Assembly (NCBI GenBank): GCA_014155875.1
Contig: JACEFZ010021800.1
Coordinates: forward strand, 62,001-126,000
DNA: 64,000 bases
Direction of reading: 5' to 3'
DNA from: Cepaea nemoralis
Lineage: Eukaryota > Mollusca > Gastropoda > Stylommatophora > Helicidae
Shown here: piece by piece, positions 1 through 10,025 of the stretch
How positions within the stretch are numbered: the stretch's first letter is position 1
Layout: the number at the start of each line of letters is the position of its first letter
Notes under the pieces: model-generated
What the model saw: the letters and a program-made list of their open reading frames with translations, nothing else
Databases searched by the model: none
Told to the model about the DNA's origin: nothing
Position numbers and translations under genes: made by a program

Positions 1-110
1 TGGTTTGTATATGTGTGGGGTTGTGGTTTGTATATGTGTGGGGTGTGTTTGCATATGTGTTGGGTGTGTGTGTGGGGGGGGGGCGTGTGGGGGGGTGTTA
101 CGGCGCAATA
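1..110. repeat. TG/G-rich simple sequence
   Basis: Degenerate repeats of TATGTGTGGGG followed by a TGTG run and a G-rich stretch. Open frames here come only from low complexity. The left edge is cut by the window. Confidence 0.85.
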
Positions 111-690
111 CATTGTTGATAGTAGATCAAGAATTGACAATTCTAGAGACCTGCACAACACAGACCACAAGATAAGACAAGAACAAACAACACAACCATA
201 TATACACGATGTGACACATCAGATCAAGCAGTACACTTCACTTCACGGTAGAGGTTATGTACATATAAATAACAGAATAAATTAACTGCGTAATGTGAGC
301 CGGGAAAACATAACAAGAACGTACCAATCCATATGTATGAAACGAGAATCATAAACATGAATTGCATGCTTGAATGATGCACTTGTACATACAAAACAAC
401 ACTATACACAATGAAGAGAAATATTATATTCTAATTACAATTCACAAAGTTCGCGCGGGAGGCGACCAGTATTGTGACATAGATAAATATGTAAACACAT
501 CTGTAAACTTACCCGAGAAAAAGGAAACACGATACTGAAGAAGTCGTACTATATTTCGCGAAAACAGTACAATGTCTTATCTCTTAGTCAATGCTAGGTG
601 GAAACACGAGATCTGCAACAATTGTTGAACAATGTGGTAATAGAAACTGCAACAATGGGACGTTTCTAGAATATGAAGACAACTGGTTGA
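111..690. other. Unique AT-rich sequence, no feature seen
   Basis: About 580 bases without tandem structure, a recognisable protein motif or a tRNA-like promoter. The short open frames have no protein-like composition that I can defend. Confidence 0.5.
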
Positions 691-694
691 TGGG

Positions 695-962
695 ACAAGG
701 GTTATTGGTTGTAGGGGCGAGAGTTACTGGTTGTAGGGGCGAGAGTTACTGGTTGTAGGGGCAAGAGTTACTGGTTGTTGGGACAAGAGTTACTGATTGT
801 AGGGGCGAGAGTTACTGGTTGAGGGGCAAGAGTTACTGGTTGATGGGACAAGAGTTACTGGTTGTAGGGGCGAGAGTTACTGGTTGTAGGGGCAAGAGTT
901 ACTGGTTGATGGGACAAGAGTTACTGATTGATGGGACAAGAGTTACTGGTTGAAATGACAAT
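695..962. repeat. 22-bp minisatellite
   Basis: About 12 units of GTTACTGG followed by a TTGTAGGGGCGAGA-type tail. Spacing is 22 bp where units are complete (723 to 745). Variants replace GTAGGGGCGA with GATGGGACAA. The divergence suggests an older array than the one at 2209. Confidence 0.9.
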
Positions 963-1084
963 GTCAGTGAATTGGTCGCCACACAAGGCCATGTCTGGCT
1001 AGCGTACAACACTACAAGGATTTAATCCATTATAACTCAAGTGCAGGGGAGCAACGACTATGGCAGCCCGGCATATACGGTATT

Positions 1085-1104
1085 TGTGTGTGTGTGTGTG
1101 TGTA

Positions 1105-1180
<76 letters not shown>
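1085..1180. repeat. Compound microsatellite (TG)n(AG)n
   Basis: An interrupted TG run is followed directly by about 32 AG dinucleotides. The dinucleotides alone produce open frames on both strands that read as RERERE or SLSLSL. Confidence 0.97.
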
Positions 1181-1182
<2 letters not shown>

Positions 1183-1270
1183 CCGAAATATACCAGAAGA
1201 CTGGTTGGGTTGTCCCCAAGGCCTCCTAATGTTGAAGAGAACCCACAGGAGAGAGGGCGAGAGAGAGGTA

Positions 1271-1385
1271 GATAAATGGATGGGTAGGTGGATTGATGGA
1301 TGGATGGCGACACAGAGACAGACTGCGACACATAAGCATATAGACACAGAGACAGATAGACCCAGAGAGAGAGAGAGAGAGAGAT
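1271..1385. repeat. GATA/GACA-like simple repeats
   Basis: Degenerate GATGGATG and GACAGA tetranucleotides ending in a short GA run. Low complexity only. Confidence 0.8.
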
Positions 1386-1725
1386 GAACTTTGAAGATTC
1401 CGTTTCCAGAGGCAACATGAATTGTTGAAGATACTTGTTCACTGCCAGAATAGTTTCAGTTCTTTTTGTGACGTTAAACCTGCAAGTCTCGTGGGGATTG
1501 TGGGGAAACAGCAAAATGGGTGGTCGGATAGGTTGTTTTGGCAGACGGATGAGTGGAGATAGAATATTGGAAAGGGGGGGGGGGGGGCGGAGAGACTAAC
1601 GTGAGATATAAAAATGAAAGTAAAGAGAGACATCATTCAATACAACGAAGCGGCTTCATGGAAGCAACTAGTAAACTATCACACTTCTTGTTATACCCTC
1701 CACCGATGTCTATCTATCTTAATAA
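1386..1725. other. Unique sequence with a G tract, no gene seen
   Basis: Nothing recognisable apart from a poly-G tract near 1576-1588. Confidence 0.5.
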
Positions 1726-1732
1726 TCTATCT

Positions 1733-1798
<66 letters not shown>

Positions 1799-1835
1799 GT
1801 CTGTCTGTCTGTCTGTCTATTTCTCTCTCTCTGTC
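1726..1835. repeat. Microsatellite (TATC)n(TGTC)n
   Basis: About 17 TATC units pass into TGTC units and then TC-rich sequence. Confidence 0.97.
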
Positions 1836-1844
1836 TGTCTGTTT

Positions 1845-2150
1845 ACCCAACCCACCCATCCATCCATTCTTCCGTTCATCCATTCATCCATCCATCAATT
1901 ATCTTCCTCCAGTGTGAACCTCTGCGTTCGTAACCACCTTGCTTTGTTCATTCATCCTCCACCCATATACCTATCCAACCATCCACCCACCCATACACCC
2001 ATCCATCCATCCATACACCCACCCATCATCTTCCCCCAGTGTGAACCTCTGTGTTCGCGACCACCTTGCTTTGTTCATCCACCCAGCCACATTCATCCAT
2101 ACACCCATACACCCATCTATCAGCTTATATCCACATCAACCCCTATCTCT
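1845..2150. repeat. CCAT-rich repeat with an internal direct duplication
   Basis: CATCCATC/CACCCATC simple sequence. A block of about 45 bp containing GTGTGAACCTCTG and ACCACCTTGCTTTGTTCAT occurs at about 1912-1955 and again at about 2039-2080, so the region grew by a segmental step of about 127 bp. Confidence 0.85.
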
Positions 2151-2208
2151 AAACCCTGAATTTTCCTTGCCGCCACAGTATTGGTCCTCTTGGGCGTTCT
2201 ATCACATC

Positions 2209-2517
2209 TCTGTGCCAGACTCTACACATCTCCGTGCCAGACTCTACACATCTCCGTGCCAGACTCTACACATCTCCGTGCCAGACTCTACACATCTCCG
2301 TGCCAGACTCTACACATCTCCGTGCCAGACTCTACACATCTCCGTGCCAGACTCTACACATCTCCGTGCCAGACTCTACACATCTCCGTGCCAGACTCTA
2401 CACATCTCCGTGCCAGACTCTACACATCTCCGTGCCAGACTCTACACATCTCCGTGCCAGACTCTACACATCTCCGTGCCAGACTCTACACATCTCCGTG
2501 CCAGACTCTACACATCA
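2209..2517. repeat. 22-bp minisatellite, nearly perfect
   Basis: About 14 units of CTCCGTGCCAGACTC plus TACACAT with almost no divergence. The unit is not a multiple of three and has no stop in any plus frame, so all three plus frames stay open. The homogeneity points to recent expansion. Confidence 0.95.
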
Positions 2518-4577
2518 TGGCTACCGTGTTTCACTGTCCTGTTGTAGGTGGCCAATCTTTCCCTCATTTTGGCAAACGACGAGCTCGGACATCGAACCCG
2601 CGTCCGGGCGTGCTCGTGACATTACTAGCTCACTTCTCTATCAACTACTCTAGCGCATGCGCTTCTGTAAACTGTCACTGGGCATAATATCTCACATAGA
2701 CAGCCACAATTCATGCACCAGGCAAGAAAGAGTCAGCCGCCACATAGATAAGTGTCCTTGCCTGTTGTTGCTGGCTGAAGACTGTAATGGTTGCCTTCTA
2801 TCTACGCGTCTTTCTGTCCCAGTTATGTGTTGCGTTCATTAGTTCTCACTGTCAGGAGCGGGAATCCTTCACGGCATTGGTGTTACTCACAGACACACGC
2901 TAGCAGGGACCGAGTTAGCGCCGGTGAATACAGAATAATATAATCGATAAACAACACCCCAATTATGTATTGGGATGACGTCAACAAATTAGACATAGCA
3001 GCTGGGTTCCTATCACATGGGTGACGTGTGATATTTGTGGTGATATTTGTGGACATCAGGGCTTTATCTCTGACTCCACCGCACATCAACTGAAGTGGTT
3101 CAGGAATTGCTCCATGTTTATCAAGCTCCAGTGGGCAGGCAGGGCTCACCGGCCCGGGAAGAATAACTGCCTAGAGGAGGAGGGATTCAGAACAGAAACC
3201 TCACTCCTCGAAATCAGAAGATGGCCTAAGTGGCAAAGGACTAGAAATCGGACATCTACACACTACAATGAATGATGTGAACCACACATAGCAAAGGTTG
3301 ATCACAGAAGATGAAGAAGACACCCATCCCCCCACTTTGAGTAGCTCCACTAGTTGTGGCTTTACAAATTCTTCTTCTGATCCATCTTTCATCTCCCAAT
3401 GGAGACCCTCAGCCAACTCATTCCAAGCCTTTCTCAGACTTGCTCTTGATTGGTTGAATTTTTCAGCTAAAGTATCCTATGGGCTGAGGTAGCCATTCTG
3501 GTGCCATCCTTCCCTGATTTCCCTGTGCAACATGCCTAGTGGGTCACACAGTGACTGTTCTTGGCTTTCCTGGTGGGCCCTGGGAAGACACAGGCATTTA
3601 CAAGTTCAGCTAAAGTAAAATATACGGCTTATTCTATCCCAGAGTTTATACACATCACTTTTGTTAATCTGTGTGTTGGCATATGGTGGATTTTTCAGTT
3701 TAAGTTGATCTGAAACAGTGAGGTGAAATTACTAGTAACTGTGATAATTTGAAGTTTGCTACCATAAATTAGCTTGTTAAAAGATGGTTGTTAGCACATT
3801 TTCTAAGAGACAAATATTTTACAGTAGGACTATCCAATCCTTTTTTTTTCTGAATATGTCCTCCAATATATGACTGCAGGACCTGTATGAATTAAGGAGG
3901 AGGGACCTCTTCATAATGAAGGTTGGCTGCAGTAGAAATCCGTTGTGGTAGACAATTTAAATAACTGTGGGAAATATATGTGTTGTATATTTCAGCTTGA
4001 AAGATTTATCTTATTGCTTTAGCTTATGTTGTGTGCATTCTGCAGTATGCATCTGGTAAGATGTTGTGAAATATGCCAGGCAATAAATTGGGCAACCTAT
4101 AGTTTACATCTTCATCATTCAAATGTGAATAAACATGATTTTTTATCCACTATTTTAAGCACTTTATTTTAATTTGGACTGTTATAGATTATTCATGTCT
4201 ATACCTCATCTGATTGTCCGTGTATGTGGTTTTGGTAATCATGTCTGTCCACAGCCTCTTGCCTCTGTGTGCTGCCAATCATTTGTGATATTGATGTCAT
4301 GATGTCAAACTGTCTGGCATCTGATTTCTTGGTCTTCCTCTGCCTGGCTTCCCCTTCAACCTTCCCGTTGTGAAGACTCCAGCTTTCATCTTCTCATGGC
4401 ATGCTCAACGAATGTAGTAGTCTACTTGTGATGTGACTTACCAGTTCTCTTTTTTTTTTTCATTGCTGTTTCTATCCATCCATGGTGGCCTCATCATTCT
4501 CCTATAGAACCACACTTCTGCAGTTTTCACATAATTCCTCACTTGTCTGCTAATTATCCAATTTGTACCTCAAATGG
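2518..4577. other. 5' flank or possible first intron of the TMEM86-like gene
   Basis: Two kilobases of mostly unique sequence. If the exon at 4848-5567 is a downstream exon, the first exon and promoter should lie here or further left. I could not identify the first exon. A degenerate tRNA-like minus-strand motif may lie near 3165-3245, but it is too weak to call. Confidence 0.4.
2653..2983. promoter_or_regulatory. Candidate promoter with NRF1-type and CRE-type palindromes
   Basis: GCGCATGCGC, the canonical palindromic NRF1-type motif, lies at 2653-2662. TGACGTCA, a full palindromic CRE, lies at 2976-2983. A TGACGTG half-type site follows near 3022. The surrounding 2.58-2.96 kb is richer in CpG than its neighbours. 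Both motifs are common in animal housekeeping promoters. Promoter function, and any link to the gene 1.9 kb downstream, is inference. Confidence 0.35.
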
Positions 4578-4790
4578 AGATTATTTCTCTAATTTAGATA
4601 GTTGAATGTAGATTATGGATGTTTTCTTTCTCTAATTTAGGTAGTTGAATGTAGATTATGAACGTTTTATTTCTCTAATTTAGGTAGTTGAATGTATATT
4701 ATGAACGCTTTATGTCTCTAATTTAGATAGTTGACTGTAGATTATGGATGTTTTCTTTCTCTAATTTAGATAGATGAATGTAGACTTTGA
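4578..4790. repeat. 43-bp tandem repeat just upstream of the TMEM86-like exon
   Basis: Five units anchored on CTCTAATTTAG at 43-bp spacing (AATTTAG at about 4591, 4634, 4677, 4720, 4763). Units are diverged. The array ends about 60 bp before the coding exon, so it probably lies within the preceding intron or the 5' flank. Confidence 0.9.
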
Positions 4791-4847
4791 ATGTTTACTC
4801 TATATCTGACCAGTTTTGCTTGACATTGGACAGCTGGAAATAATCAT

Positions 4848-5567
4848 ATGATTTCTATTCCTCAGTTGAAGAGCGTTGGACCAAAGCTGGTCCCTTTCTT
4901 CAAGACAGTTGCCATATTTTTTGTGCTCTTCGGACAGGAAGAAAAGGCTTCCATATTCTTCTGCATTGTGAAGTGCCTTCCAGTGGTCTCGCTAATTGTA
5001 TTTGTCCTCCTGCATGGCATGAGCTTTGATGAGTGCTACAGATACTCCCGGAGAATCCTGGTCGGACTGATATTCTCAGCATTCGGAGATATATTCCTGG
5101 TGTGGAAGAGCACCCCTGGGAACTTGGAACTAGGTCTGCTGAGTTTTGCCATAGCTCAGATCATGTATGCCAGGGCCTTTGGCTGGCGGCCGCTGAAGCC
5201 CTACCCAGGATCTGCATTCCTGGTACTGGGTGTAGTGGTGTACTCCTACCTGCAGATCTATGTCACTGGTTTGATGGCCTACCTGGCTCCCTTCTACATG
5301 ACCCTAATCTGCACCATGGCCTGGCGGGCGATGGCTCGAGTCCAGTTTTATGATGACCTCTGGACGTGGACCAAGCTGTGTGGCTGTGCAGGGGCAGTCT
5401 GTTTCCTCATCTCTGACCTGGTTATCGCCATCAACATGTTTGCTGTCTCCATTCCCTTTGCCCATACGATCATCATGCTGACGTACTACGCCGCCCAGTT
5501 TGGCATCTCCCTGTCCGTGGTGGACAGTCAGGCTGATGAACTGATTCGAATACAGAAGAGCCAGTAA
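4848..5567 (+). CDS. TMEM86A: TMEM86/YhhN-family lysoplasmalogenase-like membrane protein
   Basis: The 239-residue product matches the TMEM86A/B (YhhN) family in length and motifs along its whole length. Family members are multi-pass ER membrane enzymes that hydrolyse the vinyl-ether bond of lysoplasmalogens, releasing a fatty aldehyde and a glycerophospho-base. Visible landmarks are GPKLVPFFK at residues 11-19, FSAFGDIFLVW at 76-86 with Asp81, FLISDLVIAIN at 186-196 with Asp190, and TYYAAQFGI at 212-220. The two acidic residues sit in the conserved family blocks. About eight hydrophobic segments are spread from residue 18 to 222. The frame is undamaged and ends at TAA. The ATG at 4848 has a poor context (C at -3), and an acceptor-like site follows it, so residues 1-6 may be intronic and the true start may lie upstream. 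Choice of TMEM86A over TMEM86B is by similarity and is tentative. Confidence 0.93.
   Translation: MISIPQLKSVGPKLVPFFKTVAIFFVLFGQEEKASIFFCIVKCLPVVSLIVFVLLHGMSFDECYRYSRRILVGLIFSAFGDIFLVWKSTPGNLELGLLSFAIAQIMYARAFGWRPLKPYPGSAFLVLGVVVYSYLQIYVTGLMAYLAPFYMTLICTMAWRAMARVQFYDDLWTWTKLCGCAGAVCFLISDLVIAINMFAVSIPFAHTIIMLTYYAAQFGISLSVVDSQADELIRIQKSQ
4851..4865 (+). other. Candidate splice acceptor at the start of the TMEM86-like exon
   Basis: ATTTCTATTCCTCAG is a pyrimidine-rich tract ending in AG at 4864-4865. The next codon, TTG at 4866, is in phase 0, and similarity to the family begins two or three codons later (LKSVGPK). Vertebrate homologues carry extra residues before this point, so a short upstream exon encoding the initiator Met is plausible. 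Confidence 0.5.
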
Positions 5568-6630
5568 GGTGGATCAGATTTCATATTGTTTGAAGTTTGA
5601 TTTGCTTTCAATCTTGACTTGCTGTGCGGTCCTCTCAGAGATTTTTCAGCTATTTTATTTACCAGGAGAAGGTGTTACTGATGCTGAGATTGTTTTGCTT
5701 TTATTTTGTATTAATGTTATTGTTTACATTCTGGCTGATATGTTTCTTAGCAACCACGGCAGAGTGGCAGTGATTCAAGAAACATTAGCATCCGTTTGTT
5801 CTCAAGACTTGTGTCTGCAATCCAGTCTCGGTACACAGTCTGATAGTTGAGAGGATTGATAACGAAGTCAAGTGATGCAGAGATATTATTCTGTACATAT
5901 GTAAAATGAATATTGCATGTTCGTTTGTAGCAGTTGTATTTTTCTCTTGTGGTTTTTAGATGTGTGAGATTGACGCATGCCAGACGGTGATATTTTTAAT
6001 CTCTTAGTTGAAGGAATGATGAGACAGTGCTAGCTTTCATCTGTTTGTTGAGTGAATGATGAGACAGTGCTATCTTTAGTCTCTTTGTTGAGTGAATGAT
6101 GATGCAGTGCTAGCTCTAGTATCTTTGTTGAGTGAATGATGAGACAGTGCTATCTTTAGTCTTTTTGTTGAATGACTGTTGAGACAGTGCTAATTTTAGT
6201 GTCTTTGTTGAGCGGATAAAGAGAAAGATAGAGAAAGGACAGAGGAGGCGAGTGCATTTGGGAAAAGTTTGGGTTTGTGAGGTAAAGCTGTAGATGCTGT
6301 GTGAAATGCTGTTTGTGAAGATATGACAACTGTGGTTGGTGCAGTTTGTGGGTTGTCAGTGTTACGCCTGTACTCTGCCCTAGAGTGTAGAGAACGACGT
6401 TGCCTGTTTGTCTTGTATATTTTATTTAAACACACACTAGTCTGCTGGCTATACCGAGGCCAGTGTGATCTGAACCATGGACATCCAAGTCACAAGATGA
6501 CAATGCTGGTGGTATCTTCAGTGCTTCCTAAACCATATATTCTTTTAACCATACTTTGCGAATTAACATTTATTTGGGTGGGTACTAGATTTTAAATTTA
6601 ATAAATATGTAAATAAAATAGTCAGTGCCT
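5568..6630 (+). other. Probable 3' UTR of the TMEM86-like gene with AATAAA signals
   Basis: Base composition shifts to AT-rich directly after the stop. Two AATAAA hexamers occur at 6600-6605 and 6612-6617, with a TG-containing stretch after them. An open frame that starts two bases after the stop (5569-5850) has no recognisable domain and I treat it as untranslated. Confidence 0.5.
6005..6220. repeat. 40-bp tandem repeat in the probable 3' UTR
   Basis: GAGACAGTGC recurs at 6021, 6061, 6101 (as GATGCAGTGC), 6141 and 6181, exactly 40 bp apart, with TTTGTTGAGTGAATGAT between. Five diverged units. Confidence 0.92.
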
Positions 6631-6829
6631 GGTAGAACTGTATGTTATATCATGAACACAGTTATATTATGACACAGTTATGGGGCACACAGGCAGTGTT
6701 GGGCAGTGAAGCAGCTTAAAACAGTTTCTTCTTTTATTGTATGCATTCAGTTAGAGCCTGAATGACCAGTGCTTATAACTTTTACAAATTAATATTGGAA
6801 ACTAAAGTTTTGGCCCTCTATAACTTAGA

Positions 6830-7195
6830 GACAAGTTTTATAGAGATATTTCATCAATTTTAGTTAGAGAGAAGTTCTATGGAGATCTCACTAATTTTAG
6901 TTGGAGAAAAATTCAACATAGATCTCATCAACCTAAGTTAGAGGGAAGTTCTATGGATATCTCATTAAGTTTGGTTAGAGATTTATGAGATCTCACTTAT
7001 TTTAGTTAGCAAGGTCTGAGATCTCACTAATTTTAGTGAGTTATGAGATCTCACTGATTTTAGTTAGAGAGAAGTTCAACTGAGATCTTACCAATCTAAG
7101 TTAGAAGTTATGGAGATCTCATTAATTTTAGTTAGCGAGTTCTGAGATCTCACTGATTTTAGTTAATGAGTTCGAGATCTCACTAATTTGACATA
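6830..7195. repeat. Degenerate 30-40-bp repeat (GAGATCTCACTAATTTTAGT)
   Basis: About ten diverged units built on GAGATCTCA and TTTTAGTTAG, with variable spacer. GAGATCTC is itself palindromic. Confidence 0.8.
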
Positions 7196-7564
7196 CATTT
7201 TTTTGAATGAAATCTGAAAACATGAGGATATGATGTGGATGTCTGTTCTGACATTGATAACATGATATCTGATATTACAACATGAATCACACAATGATCT
7301 TCACATTTATCTTTGGCATGTACATTGTTGTGGGTAGGTGTCTCTAAATTCATATTCATCTTTGTTTGTGAGTCTTCCTATCAGACTTATGTGAACCATG
7401 CCACTGTGCCATATGACATCATGTTGAAACCAGTGTGACAATGTCAAAATACTTGGGTACTGCATTTGTTGTCACTGAAGTCATGTGACCTGTGGTTACA
7501 GAAGGTGCCAAAGTCAACAAGGTGTCAAGTTTAGTTGAGGTCAGTCTATCAATGGGCCAGGAGT
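7196..7564. other. Unique sequence, nothing recognised
   Basis: No coding, tandem or tRNA-like signal that I could support. Confidence 0.5.
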
Positions 7565-7950
7565 CTTGTAAACTGTCATGGGTTCCGTGGTGGACCCAGT
7601 CTAACATGGGTTAACAGGTGGATCCAGTCTAACATGGGTCCCTGGGTGGATCCAGTCTAAAATTGGTCCCCAGGCAGACCTAACCTGACATGGGTCCCCA
7701 AGTAGACCTAACTTGACATGGGTCCCCAGGTGGATCCAATCTAAAATGGGTCCCCAAGTAGACCTAACCTAACATGGGTCCCCAGGTAGACCTAATCTAA
7801 CATGAGTCCCCAGGTGGATCCTGTCTAACATGGGTCCCTGGGTGGATCCAGTCTAAAATGGGTCCCCAAGTAGACCTAACCTAACATGGGTCCCCAAGTA
7901 GACCTAACCTAACATGGGTCCCCAAGTGGATCCAGCCTAACATGGATTCC
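7565..7950. repeat. 28-bp minisatellite
   Basis: About 13 units of ACATGGGTCCCCA plus either GTAGACCTAACCTA or GTGGATCCAGTCTA. Two sequence classes alternate along the array. Confidence 0.93.
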
Positions 7951-8010
7951 AGGAAATGTTTAGGAAGTAAGTGTGGCCGGCATGATATTGTCCATAATAT
8001 GTTTGTTGGT

Positions 8011-8203
8011 GTTTGCTCGCTTTCAACTCAATCGTAGTCAAACCCACCCCTACATCTGAGGTACTTGTAATTTATGTCCCCAAGTCAAGGACGAGAAGTC
8101 AACAGTTTAGCCCAACTGACTCGTGTAGGGGGTTGAACCCGCTACCTCACCATCAGCACACCAGAAGTTTAAGATCAAATGCTTGGATCCTACCGGCCAT
8201 GCA
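8011..8203 (-). mobile_element. tRNA-derived SINE, family 1, internally deleted copy
   Basis: Read on the minus strand it starts with ATGGCCGGTAGGATCCAAGC (A-box side), has GCGGGTTCAACCCC as a B-box-like motif, then TGTTGACTTCTCG and AATTACAAGTACCTC. These are shared with the copies at 9381 and 48698. It lacks the middle segment containing GGGACACTG that the other copies have, and ends in GAAAGCGAGCAAAC. Confidence 0.75.
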
Positions 8204-8440
8204 GACCTATATCCACATTATAATAGAGTGCTGACTGTGTATAACAATATGAGGTTAGGTGCACAAATGCACTACACCTCATGGCATGGAAACAGGTCCT
8301 TAACGTGGGTCCTTGTCACTGGGTTCAACACCACATAGTCATCCTTGTAGGCAAGGGGTCATGTCTGAAGTGCTTGGCTGTGAACCCTCTAGAGACTGAG
8401 TCTGAACTAAATGTCAGGTGTGTTGGCAGTCGAGTTGCCT
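8204..8440. other. Unique spacer, nothing recognised
   Basis: Short non-repetitive sequence between a SINE and the 63-bp array. Confidence 0.5.
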
Positions 8441-9145
8441 GAGACGTGAAAAGGACTCCATGTAACGGGCCACGGTTGGTGTGGAAATGTTTCTCCCAAC
8501 CTGGTCCTACAGTACCATCTCCATGTAATGGACAGTTGTTGGTGTGGAAATGTTTCTCCCAACCTGGTCCTACAGTACCATCTCCATGTAATGGACAGTT
8601 GTTGGTGTGGAAATGTTTCTCCCAACCTGGTCCTACAGTACCATCTCCATGTAATGGACAGTTGTTGGTGTGGAAATGTTTCTCCCAACCTGGTCCTACA
8701 GTACCATCTCCATGTAATGGACAGTTGTTGGTGTGGAAATGTTTCTCCCAACCTGGTCCTACAGTACCATCTCCATGTAATGGACAGTTGTTGGTGTGGA
8801 AATGTTTCTCCCAACCTGGTCCTACAGTACCATCTCCATGTAATGGACAGTTGTTGGTGTGGAAATGTTTCTCCCAACCTGGTCCTACAGTACCATCTCC
8901 ATGTAATGGACAGTTGTTGGTGTGGAAATGTTTCTCCCAACCCTGGTCCTACAGTACCATCTCCATGTAATGGACAGTTGTTGGTGTGGAAATGTTTCTC
9001 CCAACCTGGTCCTACAGTACCATCTCCATGTAATGGACAGTTGTTGGTGTGGAAATGTTTCTCCAACCTGGTCCTACAGTACCATCTCCATGTAATGGAC
9101 AGTTGTTGGTGTGGAAATGTTTCTCCCAACCCGGTCCCACACAGT
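8441..9145. repeat. 63-bp minisatellite
   Basis: About 11 units that begin GGTGTGGAAATGTTTCTCCC and include CCATCTCCATGTAATGGACA. Spacing is 63 bp (8478 to 8541). Units are almost identical apart from single-base indels (extra C at about 8941, missing C at about 9064). Because 63 is divisible by three, frames stay open over the whole array on both strands with a 21-residue periodicity. There is no evidence that either is translated. Confidence 0.95.
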
Positions 9146-9380
9146 CCCACCAGCATGAGGATTGTGTGGCAGAGTTCTGTATCCCCTCTCAGTGTTCAGA
9201 AACTGGTGTGGTCGGCAAGGCTTGTACTGAAACTTCCCTTCTGAAGAGAGAGAGAATGTAACCAGGTGATAGTTCAGCACGACAAACTCAAGCCGGCTGG
9301 AATGAGGTCAAGGTTGGTCATGTGTCCTCCGTGGGTTGGAGGATGCCCGGCCAGCGGAAACTGTCAAACTCATTACAGGG

Positions 9381-9645
9381 ATCAGCATGGCCGAATGGAT
9401 AAGGGCGCTCTTTCTTAAACATCCCGTATGTTCCACACCTACACCGGTCTGCTGGACTAAAATGTTGACTTCTCGGCATTGGCTTGGTGGTATAAATTAC
9501 AAGTACCTCAGAAATCAGAGTAGATTCGTCTGATGAGTAGGGACACTGGTAATAGGCAAAACTAATCTACACGCACAAACAGTTCAGTGCACTAGAAGAA
9601 GTACCATGTGTACGGGCTACTCTGCTTGAGTTCAAAGCAAGCAAC
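9381..9645 (+). mobile_element. tRNA-derived SINE, family 1, near full length
   Basis: The head reads CATGGCCGAATGGATAAGGG, close to a Ser/Leu-type tRNA A box. It is followed by AAAATGTTGACTTCTCG, AATTACAAGTACCTCAGAAA, GAGTAGGGACACTGGTAATA and a tail ending AAAGCAAGCAAC. Order and spacing match the copy at 48698. Confidence 0.8.
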
Positions 9646-9794
9646 ATTTGTTTTAAAACTCATTACTGCCTATAGTAGCTTGTGGTGTAGGGTGGGGGAG
9701 TGGTGGGGTCTTGAGCCTGAGGAGTTATGGCTACCTAGCTTAGGACATCTCTGTGAACTTTGCAGGTTGTGGGGGGGGGGGGGGGTCATCTTTC

Positions 9795-9865
9795 ATCTTA
9801 GTGAGGATTCGAACCCATGTCCCCCAGTTGTCAGCAGATTCTAACCTAGTGCCTGGATGCAGGTG
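9795..9865 (-). repeat. tRNA-like (SINE family 2 head) fragment
   Basis: On the minus strand, GGTTAGAATC is followed after about 20 bp by GGGTTCGAATCCTCACTAAG, a good B-box. The arrangement resembles the plus-strand motif at 11373. It abuts a poly-G tract near 9770-9785. Confidence 0.5.
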
Positions 9866-10025
9866 TTTTATTGTGAACACACCCCTGCCCAATGCCTGAA
9901 TGTAGGTGTTTTATTGTGAACACACCCCTGCCCAATGCCAGAATGTAGGTGTTTTATTGTGAACGCACCCCTGCCGAATGCCCGAATGTAGGTGTTTTAT
10001 TGTGAACACACCCCTGCCCAATGCT
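9850..10025. repeat. 43-bp tandem repeat, four units
   Basis: Four units containing AGGTGTTTTATTGTGAAC and ACACCCCTGCC with little divergence. Confidence 0.93.

Noticed and set aside
1088..1387. Arg-Glu-rich open frames
   Set aside because: Produced entirely by the AG dinucleotide repeat.
3018..3120. Zinc-finger-like CDICGDICGHQ reading
   Set aside because: A chance product of a duplicated GTGATATTTGTGG motif. The spacing does not fit a known zinc finger and there is no continuation.
5569..5850. 93-codon frame directly after the TMEM86-like stop
   Set aside because: AT-rich, no domain, and located where the 3' UTR is expected.
8407..9244. Frames of about 240 codons on both strands with a 21-residue period
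   Set aside because: By-product of a 63-bp unit without stops.
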